Shown here: positions 30,841 to 41,504 of the stretch, one piece after another
Position numbering within the stretch: position 1 is the first letter of the stretch
How the letters are laid out: every line of letters begins with the position of its first letter
Assembly (NCBI GenBank): GCA_035502095.1
Contig: DATJUX010000025.1
Location: 127,872 to 191,871 of the forward strand
DNA length: 64,000 nt
Direction: 5' to 3'
Origin: JAKANT01 sp035502095
Lineage (GTDB): Bacteria > Pseudomonadota > Gammaproteobacteria > Burkholderiales > Burkholderiaceae_F
The notes under the pieces: model-generated
Seen by the model: the letters and a program-made list of their open reading frames with translations, nothing else
What the model was told of the DNA's origin: nothing
Database searches by the model: none
Position numbers and translations under genes: made by a program

Positions 30841-32487
30841 ATGTCAGACGAAAACCACAAGAACAATGCCGGCGCTTCCTGGTGGCGTGGGGCGGCGATT
30901 TACCAGATCTATCCCCGCAGCTTCGCCGACAGCAACGGCGACGGCGTCGGTGATCTGGCGGGCATCGCGGCCAAGCTCGACTACGTGGCCCGGCTCGGTG
31001 TCGATGGCGTCTGGCTGTCGCCCTTCTTCAAGTCGCCGATGAAGGATTTCGGCTACGACATCTCCGACTACTGCGATGTCGATCCCATCTTCGGCACCTT
31101 GCAGGACTTCGACCGGCTGGTCCGGCGCGCGCACGAACTCGGACTGAAGGTGCTGATCGACCAGGTTTACAGCCACACGTCGGACCAGCATCCGTGGTTC
31201 AAGGAAAGCCGGTCGAGCCGCGACAACGCCAGGGCCGACTGGTATGTATGGGCCGACGCCAAGCGCGACGGCACGCCGCCGAACAACTGGTTGTCGATCT
31301 TCGGCGGCTCGGCCTGGCAGTGGGAAACCCGGCGGCGCCAGTATTACCTGCACAACTTCCTCACCAGCCAGCCCGACCTCAATTTCCACAACCCGCACGT
31401 GCAGGACAAGGTTCTCGACACGGCGCGGTTCTGGCTCGACCGCGGCGTCGACGGCTTCCGGCTCGACGTCGTGAACTTCTACTTTCACGACGCGAAGCTG
31501 CGCGACAACCCGCCGTGGGGCGACCGCCCGCGCACCGACGGCGCGATCTCCGACGTCAACCCGTATGCGTTCCAGGAACACCGGTACGACAAGACGCAGC
31601 CGGAGAACCTCGCGTTTCTAGGTCGGTTGCGTGCATTGCTCGATCGTTATCCGGCAACCACGAGCGTGGGCGAGGTCGCCTCGGACGATCCGTTCGGCAC
31701 GATGGCCGAGTACACGGGCGGAACCAATCGCCTGCACATGGCCTACATCTTCAACCTGCTCTCGTCGACGTTCAGCGCGGAGCACATTCGCACGACGATC
31801 GAGGGCCTGGAGGCGCGCATCGGCGACGGCTGGCCGTGCTGGTCGCTCGGAAACCACGACGTGACGCGCGTCCTGACGCGCTGGGGCGGCACGGATGCGC
31901 CGCCGGCGCTCGCCAAGGTGCTGGTCGCGCTGCTCGGCAGCCTGCGCGGCAGCATCTGCATCTATCAGGGCGAGGAACTGGCTCTGACCGAGGCCGACGT
32001 GCCGTTCGAGCAGTTGCAGGACCCGTTTGGCATCACCTTCTGGCCGGAGTTCAAGGGCCGCGACGGGTGCCGGACGCCCATGCCCTGGACCGCGAGCGGG
32101 CGATTCGCCGGGTTCTCGGAGAAGGCGGCGTGGCTTCCCGTCGCCGAGGCGCACCGCGAACGTGCGGTGGACGTGCAGGACAGCGCGCCCGATTCGGTCC
32201 TGAACGCGTTCCGTCGTTTCCTCGATTGGCGGCGCCGCCATCCGGCGTTGCGCCGCGGCAGCATCCGCTTCATCGACGCTCCGGACAACGGCCTGGCGCT
32301 CGTGCGCGAGGACGGCGAGGAACGCATCCTTGCCGCCTTCAACCTGTCGGCGCGCGCTTTCGCCGTAGCGCTTCCGCGCGACTGGGACGTCGCACCGCTG
32401 GGCGGGCACGGCTTCGAACCGGTGCGGGCGACGGGGTCGATCGAGGTGCCGGCGTATGGGGCCTTCTTCGGCAGCGTGAAACGGTAA
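30841..32487 (+). CDS. Alpha-glucosidase, glycoside hydrolase family 13
   Basis: The 548-residue enzyme has all GH13 features: GAAIYQIYPRSFADSNGDGVGDLAGI, catalytic nucleophile Asp209 in GFRLDVVNF, acid/base Glu278 in SVGEVASDD, and the transition-state Asp340 in LGNHDVTR. The calcium-site variant SNGDGVGD and the QVYSHTSDQHPWF segment are typical of bacterial oligo-1,6-glucosidase / alpha-glucosidases acting on short malto- or trehalose-type sugars. There is no signal peptide, so it is cytosolic and hydrolyses the sugar imported by the ABC system directly downstream (75 bases to the ATPase gene). Exact linkage preference cannot be read. Confidence 0.94.
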   Translation: MSDENHKNNAGASWWRGAAIYQIYPRSFADSNGDGVGDLAGIAAKLDYVARLGVDGVWLSPFFKSPMKDFGYDISDYCDVDPIFGTLQDFDRLVRRAHELGLKVLIDQVYSHTSDQHPWFKESRSSRDNARADWYVWADAKRDGTPPNNWLSIFGGSAWQWETRRRQYYLHNFLTSQPDLNFHNPHVQDKVLDTARFWLDRGVDGFRLDVVNFYFHDAKLRDNPPWGDRPRTDGAISDVNPYAFQEHRYDKTQPENLAFLGRLRALLDRYPATTSVGEVASDDPFGTMAEYTGGTNRLHMAYIFNLLSSTFSAEHIRTTIEGLEARIGDGWPCWSLGNHDVTRVLTRWGGTDAPPALAKVLVALLGSLRGSICIYQGEELALTEADVPFEQLQDPFGITFWPEFKGRDGCRTPMPWTASGRFAGFSEKAAWLPVAEAHRERAVDVQDSAPDSVLNAFRRFLDWRRRHPALRRGSIRFIDAPDNGLALVREDGEERILAAFNLSARAFAVALPRDWDVAPLGGHGFEPVRATGSIEVPAYGAFFGSVKR

Positions 32488-32562
32488 GGGGTGCAGCGGC
32501 GTGCCGCGCCCCGGCGCGGCATATAGTTAGGGCTAGAAGACAGAACAACGACGGAGACAGGC

Positions 32563-33690
<1,128 letters not shown>

Positions 33691-33807
33691 ACACGCAAGC
33701 AGCGAACGGATACAAGAAGAACGGAGTCAGGACTGCGGACGACGCAGAAACCGACGCTCGGAGCGAAACGGCGCGGATCAACGCTGCGCCAAGACAAGGA
33801 GAAAGCA

Positions 33808-35085
<1,278 letters not shown>

Positions 35086-35193
35086 GTACGGCGGTGTCAT
35101 CCGTGGCGTGGCCCCAGGGGGACTCGCCCATGCAAGGGTCGAGGTTCCTCGCGGCCGCGCGGAATGACACCGGGAGAGAGGTAGTGGAGTTTT

Positions 35194-35267
35194 GTCGTCC
35201 CGAGGCGTAGCCGAGGGATCCCGGGCCGCGCAAGCCTGAGATCCCTCGCATCGGCTCGGGGTGGCAC
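35194..35267. repeat. Intergenic repeat family A, copy 1
   Basis: The element has two inverted arms of about 27 bases, GTCGTCCCGAGGCGTAGC followed by CGAGGGATCCC, and on the other side GAGATCCCTCGC with CTCGGGGTGGCAC. It lies inside the transporter operon, between the binding-protein and first permease genes, and could form a strong hairpin in the mRNA. A related copy lies at 46448-46525. Confidence 0.65.
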
Positions 35268-35297
35268 GGGAGGCGCTGTTCTCAGCGGAGCATCACG

Positions 35298-36215
35298 ATG
35301 GCCGAGCAATCAGAACTGACACGCTCTCGGATCGGATCGGCCTGGATGTTCCTGGCGCCGATGCTGTTCCTCCTCCTGCTGGTGGCCGGATGGCCGCTGG
35401 TGCGCACCATCTGGTTCGGCTTTACCGATGCCAATCTTGCGGACCTCTCGTCGTGGAAGTTCGTCGGCCTCGATAACTACGTCGCCCACTACGACGAGAA
35501 ATGGACCGGGCTGCTCGTCGATCCCGACTGGTGGCGCGCGGTCTGGAACACGGTCTGGTTCACGGTGGTCTCGGTCACGCTGGAGACCATCTTCGGCATG
35601 GTCATCGCGCTGGTGCTCAACGGATCGTTCAAGGGCCGCGGTCTCGTGCGCACCGCGGTCCTAATCCCGTGGGCGGTTCCGACCATCGTTTCCGCCAAGA
35701 TGTGGAGCTGGATGCTCAATGACCAGTTCGGGATCGTCAACGATGCCCTGATGACCCTCGGACTGATTTCGCATCCCCTGGCGTGGACCGCCAATCCGAG
35801 CCTGTCCATGATCTCGGTGATCATGGTCGACGTCTGGAAGACGACGCCGTTCATGGCGCTGCTCATTCTTGCGGGCCTGCAGATGCTGCCGTCGGACTGC
35901 TACGAAGCAGCGAAGGTCGACGGCATCAACCCGGTCAAGGTGTTCTTCAAGGTCACGCTGCCGCTGGTCCGGCCGGCGGTCATGGTCGCCGTGATCTTCC
36001 GCGCACTCGACGCATTGCGCATCTTCGATCTGATCTACGTGCTGACGTCGAACAGCAAGGACACCATGTCGATGTCGGTGTATGCACGCCAGCAACTGGT
36101 GGACTTCCAGGAGGTGGGGTACGGATCGGCTGCATCCACCCTGCTCTTCCTGACCGTGGGTGTGTGCATCGTGCTGTACATGGTCGCCGGGCGCATCCAG
36201 CTCGAGAAGGATTAG
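35298..36215 (+). CDS. Sugar ABC transporter permease (MalF/ThuF type)
   Basis: The 305-residue permease has six helices and the EAA coupling loop LPSDCYEAAKVDGINPVKVFFKVTLPLVRPAVMV. The N-terminal helix SAWMFLAPMLFLLLLVAGWPLVRTIWFGFTDAN is typical of the MalF-like partner. It is followed two bases later by the second permease gene. The 212-base gap before it holds repeat family A, which may lower permease expression relative to the binding protein. Confidence 0.94.
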   Translation: MAEQSELTRSRIGSAWMFLAPMLFLLLLVAGWPLVRTIWFGFTDANLADLSSWKFVGLDNYVAHYDEKWTGLLVDPDWWRAVWNTVWFTVVSVTLETIFGMVIALVLNGSFKGRGLVRTAVLIPWAVPTIVSAKMWSWMLNDQFGIVNDALMTLGLISHPLAWTANPSLSMISVIMVDVWKTTPFMALLILAGLQMLPSDCYEAAKVDGINPVKVFFKVTLPLVRPAVMVAVIFRALDALRIFDLIYVLTSNSKDTMSMSVYARQQLVDFQEVGYGSAASTLLFLTVGVCIVLYMVAGRIQLEKD

Positions 36216-36217
36216 CC

Positions 36218-37045
36218 ATGAAGCGAATCTTGAGCGTGGGCGGGCTGTACCTGCTGGTCGCGGTGATCATCTTCTACGCGGTGTTCCCCTTTTATTACGC
36301 CATCGTCTCGTCGCTGAAGCCGCCGTCGCGGCTCTTCATGGTGGAGTACCTGCCCTCCGTCTTCACATGGGACAACTACGTCTCGGTGTTCCGCGAGCAG
36401 CCGTTCGCGAAGAACATCTTCAATTCGCTGCTGGTGTCGGTCTCGGTAGTCAGCCTGTCGCTGCTGCTCGGCGTCACCGCCGCTTATGCGCTCGGGCGCG
36501 TGCAGTTCCGCGGCCGCGGCATGCTTCTGCTGATGATCCTGGCGGTGTCGATGTTTCCGCAGGTCGCGGTGTTGTCGGGGATGTTCGAGCTGGTGCGCGG
36601 ATTCGGCCTTTACAACAACCTGCTCAGCCTGACGCTGTCGTACATGATCTTCACGATCCCGTTCACGGTCTGGGTGCTGACGACGTTCATGAAGGGCCTG
36701 CCGAAGGAGCTCGAGGAGGCGGCGGTCATGGACGGTGCCACGCCGTGGACCATCATCACCCGGGTGTTCATGCCGCTGCTCTGGCCGGCGCTGGTGACCA
36801 CGGGCCTGCTGGCGTTCATCGCGGCGTGGAACGAGTTCCTGTTTGCGCTGACGTTCACGCTCACCAACACGCAGCGCACGGTCCCGGTGGCGATCGCGCT
36901 CATCACCGGGTCGAGCCAGCACGAGCTGCCGTGGGGCAACATCATGGCGGCATCGGTCATCGTCACCGTGCCGGTGGTGCTGCTGGTGCTGATCTTCCAG
37001 CGTCGCATCGTATCCGGCCTGACCGCCGGGGCGGTCAAGGGATAG
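36218..37045 (+). CDS. Sugar ABC transporter permease (MalG/ThuG type)
   Basis: From the ATG at 36218 the protein has 275 residues and six helices: ILSVGGLYLLVAVIIFYAVFPFYYAIVSSLKPPSRLF at the N-terminus, TAAYALGRVQFRGRG, and the EAA loop PKELEEAAVMDGATPWTIITRVFMPLLWPALVTTGLLAFI. The C-terminus FQRRIVSGLTAGAVKG is the hallmark of the MalG branch. It completes the importer; the operon 30841-37045 then ends in an intergenic repeat. Confidence 0.94.
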   Translation: MKRILSVGGLYLLVAVIIFYAVFPFYYAIVSSLKPPSRLFMVEYLPSVFTWDNYVSVFREQPFAKNIFNSLLVSVSVVSLSLLLGVTAAYALGRVQFRGRGMLLLMILAVSMFPQVAVLSGMFELVRGFGLYNNLLSLTLSYMIFTIPFTVWVLTTFMKGLPKELEEAAVMDGATPWTIITRVFMPLLWPALVTTGLLAFIAAWNEFLFALTFTLTNTQRTVPVAIALITGSSQHELPWGNIMAASVIVTVPVVLLVLIFQRRIVSGLTAGAVKG

Positions 37046-37060
37046 CGGGCGCCCTTCAAA

Positions 37061-37155
37061 GGGAAGGGCCCCTGACGCGCATTTGCGCCGACGAGCGCGG
37101 ATAAAACGGTCATTTTCGATCCGCGCAAATCCGCGTAATCCGCGTCCGGTTTTCT
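37061..37155. repeat. Intergenic repeat family B, copy 2, in the spacer before the pil operon
   Basis: After the permease stop, the sequence has units such as GACGAGCGCGGATAAAA and TTTTCGATCCGCG, in inverted arrangement, closely matching the copy at 47667-47750. The rest of the spacer to 37387 should hold the promoter of the chemosensory operon, but I see no clear core elements. Confidence 0.65.
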
Positions 37156-37387
37156 GCCGCGCGTTGCGCGGATGTCCCGACAAGGTGGCGCCACGTTTTC
37201 GCGCCGCATCCACGGCAGACATTCAGCTTCCGTTCAGATTCCTTCGTGCGAAGACGCCGCGCGACGGAATTAGCGGCCGAACCTGCACCAATTCCCAACT
37301 AAGGGATTCCGCCTAGAAGCCGTAGATAGAACGGTAGTCCGGACGTGGGCGTCCCTGCCCGGATCCGGACAGCGGAGCGGAACATCG

Positions 37388-38218
37388 ATGGGAAAGCGTG
37401 TCTTGCGGGTAGCCGCGTTCGGGCTCAAGCCGAACGAGCAGAGTGTCCTGAGCAGCATCAGCGTGCTGAGCAGCCATTCGAGCCGCGCCGTGGGGTTCGA
37501 TCTCGCCGCGGATGGCTCGACGGCGGACCTGTTTCTCGTCGATGTCGATTCGCAGGAGGCGGTCGACCGCTGGCGCGGCTGCGATCCGATGCAGGCGCGC
37601 CCGGTGCTCGCGATCGACACCCAAGGCAAGATCATCGCGGCCAAGGTGCTGCGCCGGCCGCTGCTGGCCTCGCGCCTGCTCGCGGCCCTGGACGAAGTCG
37701 CCATGAACGCGGAGCGCTACGGTCCGCGCACGCTGATGCCGATCGCACCGGGCGTCGGTGCGCCGGCGCCGGGCCCGCAGCGGGCGCCGTCGGGGGCGCC
37801 ACGTTTGCGGCAGGCCGTGCTGGTGGTCGACGACAGTCCCACCGTGCGCAAGCAGCTCGAGCTCGTCCTGCGCGGGCGTGACGTCGAGGCGACCTTGGTC
37901 GCCACCGGCGAACATGCGCTCGACGCCATCGCGCAGCGCGAGTTCGACCTGGTCCTGCTCGACGTCGTGCTGCCTGGAACCGACGGCTACCAGGTGTGCA
38001 AGGCGATCAAGAAAGGTCTCGGCAAGCGCACGCCGGTCGTGATGCTCACCAGCAGGTCGTCGCCGTTCGATCGCCTGCGTGGTTCGCTCGCGGGATGCGA
38101 CAGCTATCTCGTCAAGCCGGCCAGCCAGGCCGACTTCGAAGCCGTGCTCAACAAATATCTCGCCGCCGCTCCGGCTGGCGAACTCAAGGTCGCCCAGGTG
38201 CGCCCCATGGCCGCCTGA
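37388..38218 (+). CDS. pilG: PilG-like response regulator with an N-terminal extension
   Basis: The 276-residue protein has a C-terminal receiver domain (about 140-262): VLVVDDSPTVRKQLELVL, phospho-acceptor Asp192 in FDLVLLDVVLPGTDGYQVCKAI, the Thr/Ser region VVMLTSRSSPFDRLRG and Lys in YLVKPAS. The first 120 residues (RVAAFGLKPNEQSVLSSISVLSS, ADLFLVDVDSQEAVDRWRG, KVLRRPLLASRLLAALDEV) have a receiver-like pattern without the acid pocket, joined by a Pro/Gly linker. Classic PilG is about 135 residues, so this is a longer variant. It is first in the Pil-Chp type operon, controlling type IV pilus activity downstream of ChpA. Confidence 0.82.
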   Translation: MGKRVLRVAAFGLKPNEQSVLSSISVLSSHSSRAVGFDLAADGSTADLFLVDVDSQEAVDRWRGCDPMQARPVLAIDTQGKIIAAKVLRRPLLASRLLAALDEVAMNAERYGPRTLMPIAPGVGAPAPGPQRAPSGAPRLRQAVLVVDDSPTVRKQLELVLRGRDVEATLVATGEHALDAIAQREFDLVLLDVVLPGTDGYQVCKAIKKGLGKRTPVVMLTSRSSPFDRLRGSLAGCDSYLVKPASQADFEAVLNKYLAAAPAGELKVAQVRPMAA

Positions 38219-38253
38219 AACCCTCTGTCCAATCCGTCCGGGGAGAAATTCGC

Positions 38254-38619
38254 ATGAGCAAGAAAGTACTTGTCGTCGACGACTCGACCGTCGACCTGAA
38301 CAGCCTCAAGACCATCCTGGCCGACATGGGCTGCTTCGTGCTTACCGCGAGCGGTGGCGTCGAGGCGGTCGCCAAGGCCAAGGCCGAGAAGCCGGCCATC
38401 GTCTTTCTCGACATCGTGATGCCGGACATGGACGGCTACGAAGCCTGCCGGCAACTCGCCGCCGATCCCGCAACCAAGCACATCCCGGTCGTCTTCGTCA
38501 CCAGCAAGGGCCAGAAGGCCGACCAGGTGTGGGGCCAGTTGCAGGGCGCGCGCGGCTACATCGTCAAGCCCGCGCGGCCCGAGCAGATCGTCGAGCAGCT
38601 GAAGGTCGCGGCCGCGTAA
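38254..38619 (+). CDS. pilH: CheY-like response regulator PilH
   Basis: The 121-residue single-domain receiver has all pocket residues: Asp9/Asp10 in LVVDDSTVDLNSLK, phospho-acceptor Asp53 in IVFLDIVMPDMDGYEAC, Thr in VVFVTSKGQKADQVWGQLQGARGYIVKPARPEQI with the conserved Lys. The GQKADQVWG segment is typical of PilH. In Pil-Chp systems PilH acts opposite to, or as phosphate sink for, PilG. GGGGAGA precedes the start by eight bases. Confidence 0.9.
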   Translation: MSKKVLVVDDSTVDLNSLKTILADMGCFVLTASGGVEAVAKAKAEKPAIVFLDIVMPDMDGYEACRQLAADPATKHIPVVFVTSKGQKADQVWGQLQGARGYIVKPARPEQIVEQLKVAAA

Positions 38620-38633
38620 GCGCCGCGGTTGAC

Positions 38634-39170
38634 ATGCAGACGCAGGCCGCGCTCGACGAGCCCGACCTGCTGGCGCCAAGCGAAGCGCTCACGCGCTTTG
38701 CGCCGCCGGCAGGTGCGCTGCTCGGCCCGGTGCAGGTGCGCGACGACGAGGTCGCGCGCTACGGTTTTCGCGTCAGCTCGCTCGGACTCCTCATCAAGCC
38801 CGGTACCGGCTCGGAGGTGGTCGAAGCGCGCGGGATCGCCGCGCTGCCGAATGCGCCGCGCTGGCTCGCCGGGGTGATGAACCTGCGCGGCAACCCGGTG
38901 CCCGTATTCGATCTGTGCGCGGCGCTCGAGCTTCCGCGCAACAACGAGTCGCAAAAATCGATGGTGCTCGTCCTGGACAAGGGCGAGCACGCGGCCGGCC
39001 TGCTGATCGACGGGCTGCCGCGCGTCGTGCCGCAAGGCCGGCCGGTCGATCCTCCCGGTGCGTTGCCCGCGCGGCTCGCACCGTTCACCCGCCAGGCGGT
39101 GGCAACCAGCGACGCCGTCTGGCTCGAATTCGATCACGTTGGATTTTTGACAAGCCTGGCGGCGACCTGA
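38634..39170 (+). CDS. pilI: CheW-type adaptor PilI
   Basis: From the ATG at 38634 the protein has 178 residues and a CheW fold: YGFRVSSLGLLIKPGTGSEVVEA, IAALPNAPRWLAGVMNLRGNPVPVFDLCAALELP (the PxW..G..NLRG signature) and KSMVLVLDKGEHAAGLLIDGLPRVV. It links the receptor PilJ to the kinase ChpA. The gene follows pilH after 14 bases. Confidence 0.9.
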   Translation: MQTQAALDEPDLLAPSEALTRFAPPAGALLGPVQVRDDEVARYGFRVSSLGLLIKPGTGSEVVEARGIAALPNAPRWLAGVMNLRGNPVPVFDLCAALELPRNNESQKSMVLVLDKGEHAAGLLIDGLPRVVPQGRPVDPPGALPARLAPFTRQAVATSDAVWLEFDHVGFLTSLAAT

Positions 39171-39206
39171 CCGCCGCATCGACGAAGCTCGTCCTGGAGC
39201 TGCCCC

Positions 39207-41453
39207 ATGAAACTGGAACCCGGATTTCTCCGCAAACTCAAGCTGCCACACAAGTTCTCGTTCATCGGCGTGCTCGCCGTGGCGATGGCGGCGGCGCCGC
39301 TCTACGCGATCTACCAGCGCAACCAGAGCGACATCGACGCGATCCGCACCGAGCAGGCGGGCCTGCAGCCGGTGACGGCGACGCTGGAGCTGATCGCAGC
39401 GATCCAGGACTTCCGCGGCGCCTCGTCCTACTTCCTGCTCGGCGACGACAAGCAGGAGGCCGCGGTGGTCAAGCTCGATGCCACCGTCTCGGCGGCGATC
39501 GCCAAGGTCGAGCCGATGGTCCTGGCGGCGAAGGAAGAGCGCATCACGGAGCGCTGGCAGTCGTTCAAGCGCGACTGGGCCGCACTGCGCGACAGGATCG
39601 CCGGCCGCAAGATCGACCAGCGCGGCGCATCGGATGCCCAGGTGACCGCGGTGCGCGACCTGCTGCAGATCAAGGACGAATTCATCACGCGTTACCGGCT
39701 CGACCTCGACGACGACTTCGAAAACAGCCACCAGATCCGCGCTTCGCTGGTGGAACTGCCGGCGCTCAGTGAAAGCCTTGGCCAGCTGCGCAGCCCGATC
39801 GTGTCCCGCCTGCGCGACCTCGCGCGCGTGCGCGGCAACGCGCCCTCTTCGGCACAGGCGATGGAAGCGCAGCTGCGCGCTGCCTTCTCCACCACCGACC
39901 GCGCGCACTTCGCCGAGACGGTGAAAGACGTGCAGGAGGCGCTGGACCGCTACGTGAGCCAGGCCCAGCTGGTGACACGCGCCTCACCCGACATGCGCGA
40001 GAGCGGCGACGCGCTGATCGCCGAAATCATCCAGAACACCAACTCCGCGCTGAACCTGGTCCGCCGCGAGATCCTCGGCAGGGAGGTCCCGACCGTCGAT
40101 CCCGCGCAGTACCTGGCCGACGTGTCGAAGCCGCGTGAAGCGGTGCGTGCCGCGGCGACCAAGGCGGAACTGGTGACGAAACGACTGGAACACAACGCGG
40201 CCGACCTCGTGCGCGCGCAGCGGTTCTTCGTGCTCGGCGCCGCCACGGTTGCACTGCTTGGCCTGCTGGTGGCGGTCTTGATCATCCGCAGCATCACGCA
40301 GCCGGTCGATTCGCTGCTGCATGCCGTGCGCCGCCTCGAGGCCGGCGACGAGGAGGCGCGGGCGCGCCTGAACCGCACCGACGAGATCGGCCAGCTCGGC
40401 GCCGCGTTCGACCAGATGATGGACGTGCGCGTGGGCAACCTGAAGCGCGAGAACGATGCGCTCAACAACTCGGTGCTTGCGCTGCTGCAGGCGGTGGCCC
40501 AGCTCTCGCGCAGGGACCTGACGGTGAAGGTGCCGGTGACCGCCGACGTGACCGGCCCGGTGGCCGACGCGTTGAACCTGCTCACCGGCGAAACCGCCAA
40601 GGTGCTGCAGCAGGTGAGCGACATCTCGGCCGAGGTGACGGCCGCGTCGCTGAAGGTGAAATCGCAGTCCGACACGGTGATGAGCGCCGCGGCGCTGGAG
40701 AGCCAGCAGGTCGAGCAGACGGCGCAATCGCTCGAGCGCGCTTCCGAGACGATGACGCAGATCGCGGCCATGGCGCAGCACTGCAACAGCTCGGCCGAAC
40801 GCGCCATCAAGACGACGCAGCAGGCGCTGGAGACGGTGACCGGCACAGTGGGCGGCATCAACAGCACGCGCGACACGATCCGCGAGACGGAAAAGCGGAT
40901 CAAGCGGCTGGGCGAACGCTCGCAGGAAATCTCGGTGGCGGTGAACCTGATCAACTCGATCGCGGAACGTACGCACATCCTCGCGCTGAACGCGGCAATG
41001 CACGCCGCGTCGGCCGGCGAAGCCGGCCGCGGATTCGCGGTGGTGGCCGACGAGGTGCAGCGCCTGGCGGAAAGCGCGCGTCAGTCGACGCAGCAGATCG
41101 CCACCCTGGTCAACAACATCCAGGTCGAAACCGCGGACACGGTCAACACGATGAACTCGGCGATCTCTCAGGTGGTCGAGGGCTCGAAGCTCGCCGAGCA
41201 GGCCGGCCGCCAGATGCAGGTGACCCAGGAGGCGACCGCCGAACTCGTGTCGTCGGTGCAGCGCATTGCCGAGCAGTCGCAGCAGCAGGCGCGCACGACG
41301 ACCGAACTGCTCGAACGCGCCAGTCTGATCAAGAAGAGCACGCAGGAGACGAGCAAGCAGCTCACCGAGCAGGGCCAGCAGACCAACCTGCTGGTGGAAT
41401 ACGCGCGCAACCTGCTTGCGACGGTGCGTGTGTTCAAGCTCTCCTCGACCTGA
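39207..41453 (+). CDS. pilJ: Methyl-accepting chemotaxis protein PilJ
   Basis: The 748-residue receptor has a first membrane span (about 20-36; FIGVLAVAMAAAPLYAI), a helical periplasmic part of about 300 residues, a second span (338-360; FFVLGAATVALLGLLVAVLII), a HAMP region (ITQPVDSLLHAVRRLEAGDEEARARL) and the cytoplasmic signalling hairpin with INSIAERTHILALNAAMHAASAGEAGRGFAVVADEVQRLAESA. The QLSRRDLTVKVPVTADVTGPVADALN segment is typical of PilJ. It probably senses surface contact or pilus state. It is slightly longer than the 680-690 of other PilJ proteins. Confidence 0.93.
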   Translation: MKLEPGFLRKLKLPHKFSFIGVLAVAMAAAPLYAIYQRNQSDIDAIRTEQAGLQPVTATLELIAAIQDFRGASSYFLLGDDKQEAAVVKLDATVSAAIAKVEPMVLAAKEERITERWQSFKRDWAALRDRIAGRKIDQRGASDAQVTAVRDLLQIKDEFITRYRLDLDDDFENSHQIRASLVELPALSESLGQLRSPIVSRLRDLARVRGNAPSSAQAMEAQLRAAFSTTDRAHFAETVKDVQEALDRYVSQAQLVTRASPDMRESGDALIAEIIQNTNSALNLVRREILGREVPTVDPAQYLADVSKPREAVRAAATKAELVTKRLEHNAADLVRAQRFFVLGAATVALLGLLVAVLIIRSITQPVDSLLHAVRRLEAGDEEARARLNRTDEIGQLGAAFDQMMDVRVGNLKRENDALNNSVLALLQAVAQLSRRDLTVKVPVTADVTGPVADALNLLTGETAKVLQQVSDISAEVTAASLKVKSQSDTVMSAAALESQQVEQTAQSLERASETMTQIAAMAQHCNSSAERAIKTTQQALETVTGTVGGINSTRDTIRETEKRIKRLGERSQEISVAVNLINSIAERTHILALNAAMHAASAGEAGRGFAVVADEVQRLAESARQSTQQIATLVNNIQVETADTVNTMNSAISQVVEGSKLAEQAGRQMQVTQEATAELVSSVQRIAEQSQQQARTTTELLERASLIKKSTQETSKQLTEQGQQTNLLVEYARNLLATVRVFKLSST

Positions 41454-41504
41454 TCGCCGCGGGTTCTGCGCCGGTCGGAACCGGCGCCGGGCCGGGGGGC
41501 ATCG

